From: Pisolithus tinctorius
Lineage: Eukaryota > Basidiomycota > Agaricomycetes > Boletales > Pisolithaceae
Direction: 5' to 3'
Length of the DNA: 64,000 bases
Assembly (NCBI GenBank): GCA_024663395.1
Contig: JANFAH010000001.1
Coordinates: 1,364,001 to 1,428,000, forward strand
The position numbers and the translations under genes are program-made. The notes under the pieces were generated by a model. That model saw nothing but the letters and a program-made list of their open reading frames with translations. It was not told the DNA's origin and did no database searches. Below are positions 10,129 through 21,110 of this stretch, in pieces (the first letter of the stretch is position 1; each line of letters begins with the position of its first letter).

Positions 10129-13100
10129 TCAGTGGTCCTCAGAACCTCGCACACCCCGAGGACCACATTGACTCCGGTGGTGTGCTCTCGGAGGTTAAGC
10201 TCAACGCGTCCGCTCTTTGCAATCCAAATAGTCTTATGCCTACCATTTCTCTAGCATCCTACAACGAGCCGGCATTCCCGGTACTCATCGACTCTGGCTC
10301 CACACACTGTTTCATAGATACAAAATTTGCAAATAAAATCTCTGTTCCCCTTTACTCCATCCCACCAGTCCAGCTTCAGCTGTTTGACGGCACATCCAAC
10401 TCGGTCATCACCCAGGCAGCAGATCTCGTCTTCATTTTTCCCTCCGGCGATGCAACCCCGCTGGACTCCGAGTGCAAGGCAGTCTTAGGATACAACTGGC
10501 TCACCCAACACAATCCATCGATTGACTGGGTCTCGAGCAGTATTAGATTCCAGACGCCTGTACAACGAGTGCCAGACCCCCCAACGTCACCCCCTGGCCC
10601 CAAGCCTTCGGCTCCTGGACCAACCACCCTCGGCTCTAATGAGCATCTGACCCCACAATTAGAGAAACCGGTTGCACCGGGCTTGACTTGCCCACCTATC
10701 GCCTTCATCAATGCTGCAGCCTATGTCCAGGCATGTAAACTTGAAGGGTCTTCTCAGTTCAGCCTCCAGCTTCATCCCTCGGCCCTCACCTCTCTTCGGT
10801 CTTCAAAAGTAGAAGACACACCGAACCTCTCCAGCGTTCCACTGGAGTACCATGAGTACGCCGACATGTTCAGTAAATCCAAAGCCACTACCCTAGCACC
10901 CCACCAAGAACACGATCTTAAGATCGAGCTGGAAGGAGACTCATCACCACCCCTCGGCCCTATCTACTCCCTGTCACCGGTAGAGCTTGAAGCTCTCCGG
11001 GCCTTCCTAGACAAGCATCTGGCTACCGGGTTCATCCGACCGACCTCTTCCCCCCATGGAGCGCCGGTCCTCTTTGTCAAAAAGAAGGATGGCTCCCTTC
11101 GGCTTTGTGTTGACTTCCGGGGCTTGAACAAGATCACCAAAAAGGACCGATACCCACTTCCCCTCATCACCAACCTCCTAGACTCGCCATCCCAGGCCAA
11201 GGTTTATACCAAAATCGACCTCAGGCATGTGTATCACCTAGTCCGGATTGCTGATGGTGATGAATGGAAAACCGCGTTCCACACTCGGTATGGGTCCTTT
11301 GAATGGCTTGTTATGCCTTTCGGCCTGTCCAATGCCCCGGCGGTGTTCCAACACTTTGTCAACACGGTGTTCGCCGACCTCCTAGATGTATGCGTCGTGG
11401 TCTACCTGGACGACATACTCATCTACTCCAACGATGAGAACTCGCACTGGCAGCATGTTAAAGAGGTTCTACGCCGACTCTGGAAACATGGCCTGTATGC
11501 CAAACCGGAAAAATGTGAGTTCCATTCCGAATCAGTAGAATACCTAGGCTACTGTCTTTCGCCGACCGGCCTCACCATGTCTGGCGAAAAGATCAAAGCT
11601 GTCTGTGACTGGCCCGAACCCCGGAAGGTCAAGGACATTCAGTCCTTCCTAGGCTTCGCCAACTTCTACTGACGCTTCATCTACAACTACTCAGACATTG
11701 TCGTCCCCTTGACCCACCTCACACGAAAAAACATACCCTGGAACTTCTCCGAGGAGTGCCGATCGGCCTTCAATAAGCTCAAAGAAGCTTTCACCACTGC
11801 TCCTGTCCTTACTCACTTCGTTCCCAGCACTCAACTCACAGTGGAAACCGATGCCTCGGACTATGCCATCGCCAGCATACTGTCCATTACCGGTGAAGAC
11901 AACCAACTTCGCCCAGTCGCCTTTTACTCCCAAACACTGTCTGCACTGGAACTCAACTATGACACCCACGATAAGGAGTTGCTTGCTATCTTTGAGGCCT
12001 TCCGGGCCTGGAGACACTACTTGGAGGGTTCTCCTCTACCCATTGATGTGGTCACCGACCATAAAAACCTCGAATACTTCTCAACCTCTAAGGTACTCAC
12101 ACACCGGCAAGCCCGGTGGTCCGAGTACCTGTCACAGTTCAACCTTGTCATCCGTTTCCGCCCGGGTAAGCTCAGTGCTAAGCCCGATGCTCTCACTAGA
12201 TGATGGGACATCTACCCCAAAGAGGGGGATAGGGGCTATGCCCAGGCAAACCCCCACAACCTCCGACCGGTGTTCATGCAAGAACAGTTGGTCTCAGCTC
12301 TCTGTGCCACATGCTTGGAGTACCCCATACTATGTGCCAGCCTTCTAATGGACGTAGAACAACTCCACAATGAAATACTCACTGCACTATCTTCAGACCC
12401 GCTATCCCAACACCGACTCACAGACACCTCCAATCCCCGGTGGTCGGTCAATAGCACCAGTCTGCTGCGCCTCGATAACCGGATCTATGTACCAGATGCC
12501 AATGACCTTCGGCTCAAGGTCCTTCGGTACAAGCATGATCACCTGCTGTCAGGGCACTTTGGCCAGAATCGAACATTGGAACTGATCCGGCGAGAGTACA
12601 CCTGGCCCAGCATCCGCACCTTCATCAAAGAATATGTAAGGTCCTGCACTACGTGTGCAAGAGCCAAAACACCCAGACACCGACCATATGGCACCCTGAA
12701 ACAACTGCCGATACCAGAAAAGCCATGGAATTCCATTTCTATGGATTTCATTGAGCACCTACCAGCGTCCGATGGTCACACCGCTATCCTGGTGGTTGTG
12801 GACCGACTATCCAAGCAGGCTGTGTTCATACCCACCCATGACACTATTACCTCCCCTGAGCTTGCTAAGCTCTTCCTACTCCATGTCTTCTCAAAACACG
12901 GTGTCCTGGCACATGTAACCTCTGACCGAGGCTCTGAATTTGTCTTGCACTTCTTCCAGTCCTTGGGTAAAGCGCTGGATATGCGCCTACATTTCACTTC
13001 TGGATACCACCCGGAAGGAGATGGCCAGACTGAACAAACAAACCAGACCTTGGAACAGTACCTCCGGGTATATTGCAACTACCAACAGGACAACTGGGCC

Positions 13101-13817
13101 GAGTTACTTCCATTGGCCGAGTTTGCCTACAACAATGCTCTGAGTGCCACCACCGGTGTCTCCCCTTTCTTCGCCAACAAGGGCTACCACCCTAACCTCT
13201 CAGTCTTCCCTGAAAGGGACTTATCCTCGGTACTGGCTAGGGACTATGCCGTGGACCTAGATGAACTACACCAGTTCCTACAAGAAGAGATGGCACTAGC
13301 CCAAGCCAGATACCAAGGTCCAGCAGATGCGAAAAGGCTACCGGCACCCGAGATCAACCTCGGCGACCAGGTCTACGTCAAAGCCAAGTACTTCCGGACC
13401 ACAAGACCATCACAGAAACTCGCAGACAAGAACCTAGGCCCTTACCCGGTAATAGCCCAACCTGGCACCCACTCATTCACCCTTCGCCTCCTGGACTCCA
13501 TGCGTGCGGTACACCCAGTGTTCCACGTATCACAGTTAGAACCAGCACACCCCAACACCATTCCGAACTGAACTCAGCCACCACCACCTCTGGTCGAGGT
13601 TGACAGTGAACCAGAGTACGAGATCGCCGAGATCCTTGACTCAAAGGTAGACCGACAACAGAGGTGTAAGCTACAGTACCTGGTACACTGGGCTGGCTAT
13701 GAGGGCACCGACGAAGAAACATCCTGGCTACTGGCCACTGAGCTGGGTAATGCTGAAGATCTGCTCGCTGTGTTTCATGCCGCCTACCCCGGTAAACCCG
13801 GTCCAGTCACTAGTTAA
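10125..13817 (+). pseudogene. pol: Chromovirus pol: protease-RT-RNase H-integrase-chromodomain
   Basis: About 1,230 codons ending TAA at 13815-13817, with TGA interruptions at 11670, 12201 and 13569; the reading frame is otherwise unbroken. Retropepsin: Asp-Ser-Gly at 10290. Reverse transcriptase: a Lys-Lys-Asp-Gly-Ser-Leu-Arg block near 11085 and the catalytic Tyr-Leu-Asp-Asp at 11403-11414. RNase H: about 11700-12190. Integrase: H2C2 zinc motif (about 12535-12660), catalytic Asp at 12744 and 12924 and Glu at 13032, exactly D-35-E for the last pair. Chromodomain: about 13608-13790, with the Trp-Ala-Gly-Tyr core. The chromodomain normally steers integration to marked chromatin. All three TGAs fall where arginine is expected. 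Confidence 0.92.
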
Positions 13818-14040
13818 AACATCCTTTCTCTTCTTTCTCCCCTGTTTCCTTACTCTTGTTTTTCCTTACTATACCAAGGACGGTTCATTCCACTAGTACT
13901 ATGTACATACATCGGCATTTGGCCCTAACTGGTTTTCACTTGGAGTCCCCCTCAAACACCTCCCCATCGCTCGCCTGCAGCTCCTTTTCCTCCCTGCTCC
14001 CCGAGTCAGACCACTGACCCTTCATGTGCACATCCTTGGG
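13818..14040 (+). other. Spacer between pol and antisense ORF
   Basis: No gene seen. It separates the pol stop from the 3' end of the convergent minus-strand ORF. Confidence 0.5.
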
Positions 14041-15009
14041 TCAGCACATGATCCCCTCATCCAACTCCACCCCCGCTCTTTCGCAATCCGACTGGAGGCT
14101 CTCGAGCTCCAGATCTGCCACGTCCAAGTGCAGCTCTTCGCTGGACTCAGACGACGGGGTGGACGGGCGAAGAGCGAACTTGAACTCACCCAGTAAATCA
14201 CCCAGCTGACTGTTGAATTGGCGCTGGGTCTCCCTCCTGGCTCGCATCTCGGCAGTCTGACGGTCCATGGCAGCTGCGATCAGCTCGAAACCCTTGGTCA
14301 CCGCCACAACCAAAGGGTTGGAGGAGACGATAGTGGGCACTACCACTCCCGAGGGGCTGGCTTCCGACTCACCGGGCACCCCAGACCTGGTTCGAACGGC
14401 TTTCCTCTTCTCCCTGGCCCTCGGTGATGTCATGTCCTCCGGCGCTTGCTTCTTCCCAGACTTCACCCCAGTCTCCTCAACCTCAGGCTCCACCCCCTCA
14501 GGCAGCTCACACCTGACCTTCATCTCGGTGCACCAGTCGCACGTCCTCTTCTTGCACTTACTCTGTTGTGCGTGACTGAAGGTGCACTGCACCCGCCCCT
14601 TTTTGCATTGTTTACATGACCCAGTGCCCACAGCACCAGTACTCTTGTCCCACGCCTTACCCTTTGGCTCCCCAGGTTTCTGCTGCGCCTGGGCCTCCTG
14701 TTCCCGGCGCTCGGTCTCCAACCGCTCCTGCTCTTTCCTCTCGGCCTCTAACTGCTCCCTTTCATGCTGTTCGGCTTCCATCCGCTCCCTCTCGCACTGC
14801 TCAGCCTCTAGTCGCTCCCTCTCGAGCCTCTCTACCTCCAGCCAGGCGGCCTCTTCCCTTGCAGCCTTGTGCCACTTGCACTTGGCCATCTTAGCCCGAA
14901 TGTCAGCTTCTTCATCGTCGCTGGTAATCTGGAGCTCAGGTGTGGTGGCTTTTTGGAGACCGGATGGGTCATTGGATTCGCGCGGAGAGACTTGACGAGT
15001 AGAAGACAT
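14041..15009 (-). CDS. Antisense coiled-coil/zinc-cluster protein inside the chromovirus
   Basis: An intact minus-strand ORF lies between pol and the 3' LTR and is transcribed against the element. I chose the ATG at 15009 (322 aa); the frame stays open further upstream to 15072. The protein has an acidic Ser/Thr-rich N-terminus, then a long Glu/Arg/Gln heptad-like coiled coil (residues about 49-109), then cysteines at 132, 135, 142, 157, 160 and 167. That is C-x2-C-x6-C-x14-C-x2-C-x6-C, the Gal4-type Zn2Cys6 spacing, with one extra Cys in the linker and many basic residues. The C-terminus is Ser/Glu-rich. It could be a DNA-binding regulator encoded by the element; the function is not shown. 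It has no nonsense codons, unlike gag and pol. Confidence 0.7.
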   Translation of the reverse strand: MSSTRQVSPRESNDPSGLQKATTPELQITSDDEEADIRAKMAKCKWHKAAREEAAWLEVERLERERLEAEQCERERMEAEQHEREQLEAERKEQERLETERREQEAQAQQKPGEPKGKAWDKSTGAVGTGSCKQCKKGRVQCTFSHAQQSKCKKRTCDWCTEMKVRCELPEGVEPEVEETGVKSGKKQAPEDMTSPRAREKRKAVRTRSGVPGESEASPSGVVVPTIVSSNPLVVAVTKGFELIAAAMDRQTAEMRARRETQRQFNSQLGDLLGEFKFALRPSTPSSESSEELHLDVADLELESLQSDCERAGVELDEGIMC

Positions 15010-15149
15010 GATGGAGGGTCGGGGGAAAGCAGTCTTCGCTAAGACGCACCTTTTTAACCCTGGGGAACACATGTTCTACCGATGTGGCGACTGCCGACCT
15101 TGTGTACCTTAGGGCAGGTCTCGAGGGCTCGACCCTAAGGAGGGGATAC

Positions 15150-15588
15150 TGTCATATACCAAGAAACCCTCGGTTCGGTCTTAGGTTCTGAACGCCGGGT
15201 CAATACCAAACGCCGAGGCAAGGTCTGTTTTCTTACTGTACTTTTCTAGTTAGTCCTTGTACTGCCCTCGCTTGTGCCGAGGCAGTGTCTGTCTTCGGCT
15301 CTCCAATCCCTGTCTTCTCGTTTAACCTTTAGTTAGTTCCTTACACAGCTATTTAGTTCCTCACTGGTAACACTGGCCTTCGGGTTGCCGGTCTTCGGTA
15401 TATATACTCTACGTATGTTGTACTTAGTCCCTCAGTCTGAATATCAACTTAGTTCACCCCAAGCCCCCAGCTTAAGCCCGAGTTGACTCTCGGCTTTCGC
15501 TCCTGGTCCCCCTTGGCTTTCTCTGACCTCAACCCGGCTTGTGCAAGGGTCTAGCACATGAGCTAAGACCAAGGGTTGTTGCCCCCGG
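15150..15588 (+). repeat. Chromovirus 3' LTR, truncated
   Basis: Matches the 5' LTR from its TGTCATATACC start to a GCCCCCGG at 15581-15588, where the family C LTR begins. The last 47 bases or so of the LTR are not found elsewhere in the window. Confidence 0.85.
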
Positions 15589-16051
15589 TGTAGGAATAGG
15601 TAAAATAGATGTACCTATAATGGTAATAGTCAGTAATGGTGGGTGAGTATAATGCTCGACCCAAAAGGGAGGTTCTCTCTGGAGAAAGAAGTGTAGTAAA
15701 AAGTAAAAAATGCGAACTAGAAAAAAGATACTTAGCTGTGCCTGTCTAATACTCTTGCCAGTCCTCCTGGCCCTTTGGGTACTCCCCAAAGTAATAAATC
15801 TAACCTCAAAAACTCGCCAAATTGCGAGACTAAATCACCCTGCTACTGAGGGCCTGTGACATGTACTGGTTCTTATGGTAAACTGAACTTGTGCAAACAC
15901 AGCACACACGCTTAGTCAGCGACGCGGCTGCTCGTCACCAAGTCCAGGGGTACAAACACAAAAACAAAGGTAAGAAACAAAACAAGTCCTTCCACCCCTA
16001 AACTCCTGACCAAGACGGATTCTCCTAGGGAACTCGAACTCGTTCCCTACA
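15589..16051 (-). repeat. Family C LTR (3' LTR of a minus-strand element)
   Basis: TGTAGGAATAGG...GTTCCCTACA, 463 bp, inserted into the chromovirus LTR. The next bases (TCCGAGGGGTGG) resemble those after the family B 3' LTR (TCCAAGGGGGGC), so the sense strand is probably minus. No partner LTR is found in the window. Confidence 0.65.
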
Positions 16052-16750
16052 TCCGAGGGGTGGTTTAGAATTCGACCATCCTCGGTCGCTCTCCTCCTTG
16101 CACAAACATCCTCATCCTCACATCTGCTTCCCTCGACCTCACCACATATCCTCATGCCCTTCAAACACTACTCTTCGCCCCTAACCTCCTCACTACTTGA
16201 ACATGACCCCCTTCCTTCCCAAAACACACTCCTGATCTCGCTGAACAACCCTCTTCATCCTCAAAACCTTTTGCCCTCAAACACAACCCTTTCTGCCTAC
16301 AGAGTGCCACCCGGCCTCTCGAACACACACCCCACCTCTTGAACACTCCCCTCAAGGCCCAAACCTCGAACCAAAAGACGACGGAGATAATCTCCAGGCA
16401 AGTGAACAAGTGAGTAATAAATCGAGTGCAGAGCGAGTCAATGACAGCTCTTCGAGGCACAGTCTTTGTGCGAAACAGTAACAGAGTGTAATGCAGCTCA
16501 GCGGCTGGTACAGCGGATGCTGGCCCTCTACGAGGCAGCTCGAAGACGTATATATGTACCTAAAACAAATCTCGATCAGTCGTGTATTTACTATCCTTAT
16601 ACGCATATGTGCTCTCGACTACTGCTCGTCCTTAAGACGATTTAGCACCAAGAAAAACAATGGAACTCGAAACTATAAGTCGGGGTGAGTAGAATCACCC
16701 AAAGGTTAGCACGACTCGGTTGAACGACGTCGCTCGAAGCAAAACTCGTT
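16052..16750. other. Interior of element C, no clear gene
   Basis: No convincing coding sequence. From 16150 to 16370 the plus strand repeats short units with TCGAACAC/TTGAACA cores. A possible minus-strand intron runs from GTGAGAG near 16782 to TTATAG near 16675 with a CTAAC branch-like site, which would extend the upstream frame; this is uncertain. Confidence 0.35.
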
Positions 16751-17404
16751 TTAAAGAAAACTATATATCAATACTCTCACCGGAACCTTTGCTTCGTCCA
16801 CTTGTCCCATTCCTATCTTCACAGCCTCGACTCCCTGTGCATGCGTGTACTTGATTTCTCGCACTTCGTCTGGTACTCCATCAGGTGGCCGGAGCTCTCG
16901 CACTAAGTGTCGCCGAGCAACCTCAAGTCACCCATCTTCATTCACTACTTTTTCACTGCTAGAAACCAAGTACTTCAACGTAGCATATGTTCGAGCTCTA
17001 ATAAAACCTGTCACCTTAGCCCTGTAGACCCTCGAACCTGCTTCGAAGATAGGTTTTCGACCCTGGTGGGTACAGGCACTGACTTCTTTGGATCTTGAAT
17101 GCCGGCCTTCCACCTCGCAGTTGGATGGATGGAGTCTTGGTGGTAAGAGCCAGTGGACGGCCTTGAGCCGACCATCCCTATCGACCGCCTTTTCCTTCAT
17201 GCTAAGGTACCTGTAGCTCGCAGTAGATAGTGTTTGAATTATAGCTAAACGGGGCACCTGGACTTCGTAATTCTCCTTCCTGAGCTTCGTCACCTGGTCT
17301 TCACACTCTGCTCGTGAACTCGCGCCATCTTCTTTTCCTTCGGATATCAGTGACTGCACGTCGTCTTCCTTGTATATCCTAGACTCCTCTGCTCCAAGGA
17401 CGTA

Positions 17405-20400
17405 CTTCCTAGGGTAGCAAGGTTGTAAGTATGACAATATCAAATCGAAGCAGAAACTGGAGCCGCTGAGTATAGCACCCAAGATTGTCCAACCCTTCCC
17501 CCAATGGGGGCTTAAACCGTCCGGACTTCGTTGTGCATGTCGAGCGGCCGATCGAACTGGTTCTTCGTTCCTATACATTCCCTTCTCGTGTTGTCTTTTC
17601 CCTTCACCCCTCTCGTAGTAAAATCCTTGCACCGCATTGCACCATTTCGCCTTTGCGGTCTCCCGCTTCTCTTTGTAGGTCATCGTAGCCACACGTGTCA
17701 CGTTCGCTGGAACACTGGATGTTCCTTGTCGTAGGTATACATTTCCCCTAGAATAACGGAGATGTAAGTAAAACTTCCTGAGACAAAAACGAAATGTCGA
17801 GCTGCTGTGCTCGTCCAGTGTGATCCCAACGTCTCCCGCCCATTGCATGTTCCCTCGTACCTTCGACGGTCGACGTCGTAGTTCTAACGGGCTTCATCGT
17901 TCTTGTCCTTCAGTATGCCCGTAGGTACTTTGCTCGAAGTCTGTCGTAGACTCTTGTATTTCGATCGCAGTTCGTCGTGGACGTCCGTCTTCCCTAGAAT
18001 AACGAGGATGTAAGCAAAACTCTCTAAGATCAAAATGGAAACCTGAGCTGTTGAGCTCAGCGCACGAATCCCCTATGCCTCTCCTCCATCGAGATTCCTC
18101 TGTTGCTTCAAACGACCGCTGCCCAACCACGACCCGTGACACCACCACTCGTACTCCTACCACCTTCCGCAGCCGTGTGTATGTATCTTGTATCTTTGGG
18201 CTTGACAGCCATCGCTCGCACTCATCGAATAGTTCTGTAGCTTCTAAGATATATATCTGTTCTCCACTTGTGACGAAGGACACTTGCTCGTCGGCTCGAG
18301 AACGGACAACGAAGCCTGTAGGTTCATGTGGATCGAATGGGGTGTTGTGCGCGGATAGGATGGATCCAGCATTGGGTGGTGGTGTGCCATAGGGACCGAG
18401 TGTCCGCGTCGAGTGGTGATATTCGGTCGTGGCACATATGGGAGGGAGAACACGGTGCAGAGATTCATTGAGCTTCGCTGTCGCGCCCTCGGGGTCTAGT
18501 CTGGGTTCGCTCGATGTGGTAGGGGAGTAAGAGGGAGGAGGAACGAGCTCGTTCCCAATGAGTCTGTGTGCGCTCGCGATGCTCCCGACGTAGGTATAAT
18601 CGAACAGATTATTGTTGTCGCTGATTACTTGGCTGTCTCCAGACTTGTCGACGTTCACAACGTCAGTGCCAATAAATACGATGCTTGCAGAACTCGTGTA
18701 GACGAGCCCGCCGACACCAGCTGCAATAGCTGTGTCGATGACAGCTCGAGTGCCTTCGGCGTTGGCCCTGATGTAGACGGAGAGGTCTTTCGTGCCTCGC
18801 CGTAATAAGGTAGTGGGTACGGTACACATAGCGTCCGACTTGTTCAATATATCCAGCGCGTTCCATTCATCTGTGATCCTGGCTCTACAGAACGAGACAC
18901 CACTGTGTCTCTGCACAGTATCCAACCCAGAGACGGTATCTCCCCTCGCTAGCCGTTCAACAGTACGTCGACCTATGAAACGGCCCCGTACTGCCGGTGT
19001 GTCGTAGCTCGAAGAGTCATCGATACTTTGTAGAAACTTGTACTCCCTGAAATGACAAAGTCGTAAGTAAAACGCTTCGAAGAATAAGCTGAACCTTGGG
19101 CCATCGAGCCCACTCGGCCTGGTTTCGATACTCCTCGCATCCTGCGCCTCTCATAGCGACTCAGAGATCCGCTGCTGTGCTGCCATTTTCAGCCGTCCTC
19201 GTGTGCAAGTCTGCACAACCTCCTCGAACGCTTCTCTTCAGATGTCTTGCAGTTGTCGTAATTGTCGCGCTGTATATTGACATGTTCTTTCTTCGATGAC
19301 GTTGTCTACTTTAGAGAAATGTACTCGTAAGTAAAAACCTGGGAAACAAAAATAAAAACTTGAGCCGTTGGGCTCCCTATCCATGCTCGTCCGATGCTGT
19401 ATCTTCGACACTCGCCATTGTAGTTCGAACTGTAGATATCGCGTTTGTCCTTCTGCACTTCCATGCTCACGTGGCCATTGATCCGCACTAAGTCTGATCG
19501 TCGTCGTCGTCCCTCGTACTGCGATAGTTGTCCGTTGTAGACATCCAGCTTCCCTAGAATAACGAAGGTGTAAGTAAACTATCATAGGACCGAAATGGGA
19601 CTTCAAGTGTTCGAGCTCGGTGGTCTTCATCGCGCATCGTTTCCTTCGGACGGCCGTTCTCGCCTCGCATAGCCTTCGGTCTGTGTCAAAAATTATCGTC
19701 GCTGCCACTGCACCTGTCGCACTTCCGCGCAACCTTCGATCGTAGTTCGTCATAGTTTCTTGTATTGCGATTGCTGTTCGTCGTAGGTACCCGACTTCCC
19801 TAGAGTAGAAACTCTGTAAGTAAAACGCTCTGACATCAAAATGGAACCTTGAGCCGTAGTGCTCAGTATCAGCGCTCGTCACGCCTCGTCTCCATCGAAT
19901 GACTATTTTCTCTTCGTGTGGCCCTCGGTCGGCATCAAGTGCCATCGTCGCTATTGCTGCCTCTCGTATCGCAGTCGCCGTTCGTCGTAGATAGCTGGCT
20001 TCCCTAGAATAACGGAGATGTAAGTAGAATATACTGAAACTAACATGAAACCTTGAGCTGTTGAGCTCATCGCCTGTCTCCACCATGCCTCGTATCCATC
20101 GTATGGCCCTTCTCGCACCACACAGCCTTCGATCTGCATCGAGCGTTGTTGCCGTCACTGCCTCTTTTATCACGATCACTGTTCGTCGTAGAAAGCTACT
20201 TTCTCTAGAGCAAAATAGCTGTAAGTGAGACACTGTGAAACCAAAACAAAACCCTGGGCTGTAATGCCCAACATCCGTGCCCATCGTGCCCTGTTTCCAT
20301 CGAACAGCTGTCCCAGCGACGCATGGCCACCGTACCGTGTCAAGTGTCGCCGTCGTCATCTCTTGTATCGCACTCGATCTTTGCGGCATAACCCAGTTTT

Positions 20401-21110
20401 CCCTAGTGTAGAATGGATGTAAGTAAAGCGCTATGAATTCAAAACGAAACCTCGGGGCGTCGAGCCCATTATCCGTGCTCCTCGCGCCCCAATCCCATCG
20501 AACGGCATCTTCTATCTCACCCAGCCGTCGATCGTTGTCAGGTCTTGTCGTCGTCGTTTCGTGTATCGCGATGGCCTGGATATCTTTCGGTCTTCGTTGT
20601 ATATAGCCATTTTCCCTAGTGTAGAATAGATGTGAGTAAAACGGTCTAAGGCTGAAACAAACCTTCGAGCCATCAGGCTCAGTATCCACGCTCGTCGTGC
20701 CCCATCTCCATGGAATGGCATGTCCGCTCTCGCACGAGCGTCGGTCCGCGCTCAGTGCAACCGTCTTCGTCGTTCCTTGTACCGTGATCGCTCGGACGTC
20801 GGCCAGTCTCCGTCGCATGTACCAGCTTTCTCCTGCGTAGAATAGCTGTAAGTAAAATGTTTCGAAACTAAAACAAACCTGTGAGCCGTTGGGCTCTCCA
20901 TCTGCGCTCTTCGCACCCCGTTTCCATCGAGTGGTGCATCCGATCTTGCCTGGCCGTTGGTCCGCAGTAAGTGTAACCGTCGTCGTCGTTCTTTGTATCA
21001 CAATGGTTGTCCGTTGTGAATATCCGGTTTCCCTAGAGTAAGGCAGATGTAAGTAAAATGTTCTGCAATCAAAACCGACCTTTGAGCTGTCGAGCTCAGA
21101 CCCTGCGCTC
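17405..21110. repeat. Thirteen-unit diverged tandem array (GTAAGT/hairpin repeat)
   Basis: Each unit contains on the plus strand a TTCCCTAG-like box, about 12 bases, then GTAAGTAAA, then 30-35 bases and a small hairpin. GTAAGT-type cores start at 17425, 17764, 18010, 19063, 19327, 19570, 19816, 20020, 20221, 20419, 20632, 20848 and 21049. Spacings are 339, 246, 1053, 264, 243, 246, 204, 201, 198, 213, 216 and 201. The 1053-bp gap holds the ERG26-like fragment. Unit similarity is moderate and lower towards the left end. Confidence 0.8.
18230..19000 (-). pseudogene. ERG26-like sterol-4-carboxylate 3-dehydrogenase fragment
   Basis: Translation of the minus strand gives a 3-beta-HSD/NSDHL-type dehydrogenase in pieces. 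A Rossmann-like Gly-x-Phe-Ile-Gly stretch (near 18985) is followed by a segment ending in the conserved Tyr-Thr-Ser-Ser-Ala region (near 18690). Next is an Asp-Asn-Asn-Asn-Leu-Phe-Asp-Tyr-Thr-Tyr-Val segment (near 18610), then a C-terminal part with a Pro-Pro-Asn-Ala block and a Ser-Gly-Glu-Gln-Ile-Tyr motif (near 18250). The family's catalytic Tyr-x3-Lys segment is missing: the text jumps from the NVD region to the DNNNLFD region. The real enzyme works in ergosterol C4 demethylation at the ER. This copy is intronless, deleted and embedded in the repeat frame, so it is a captured relic. Confidence 0.75.

Larger units (their letters stand above)
8232..15588 (+). mobile_element. Ty3/gypsy chromovirus (Tf1/MarY-like), 3' LTR truncated
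   Basis: LTRs start TGTCATATACC at 8232 and 15150. Between them lie gag with a zinc knuckle, pol with retropepsin, reverse transcriptase, RNase H, D-D-35-E integrase and a C-terminal chromodomain. The chromodomain, gag-pol order and apparent self-priming place it with the chromoviruses. The 3' LTR stops at 15588, where family C LTR begins. Five premature TGA codons make it non-functional as read. A purine-rich tract AAGGAGGGGATAC precedes the 3' LTR. Confidence 0.9.

Noticed and set aside
14582..14995. 137-codon plus-strand ORF rich in Ser/Cys
   Set aside because: It is the reverse side of the coiled-coil-coding part of the antisense ORF, whose regular codon pattern produces it.
16161..16460. 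99-codon minus ORF after the family C LTR
   Set aside because: Low-complexity sequence from short repeats, no domain.
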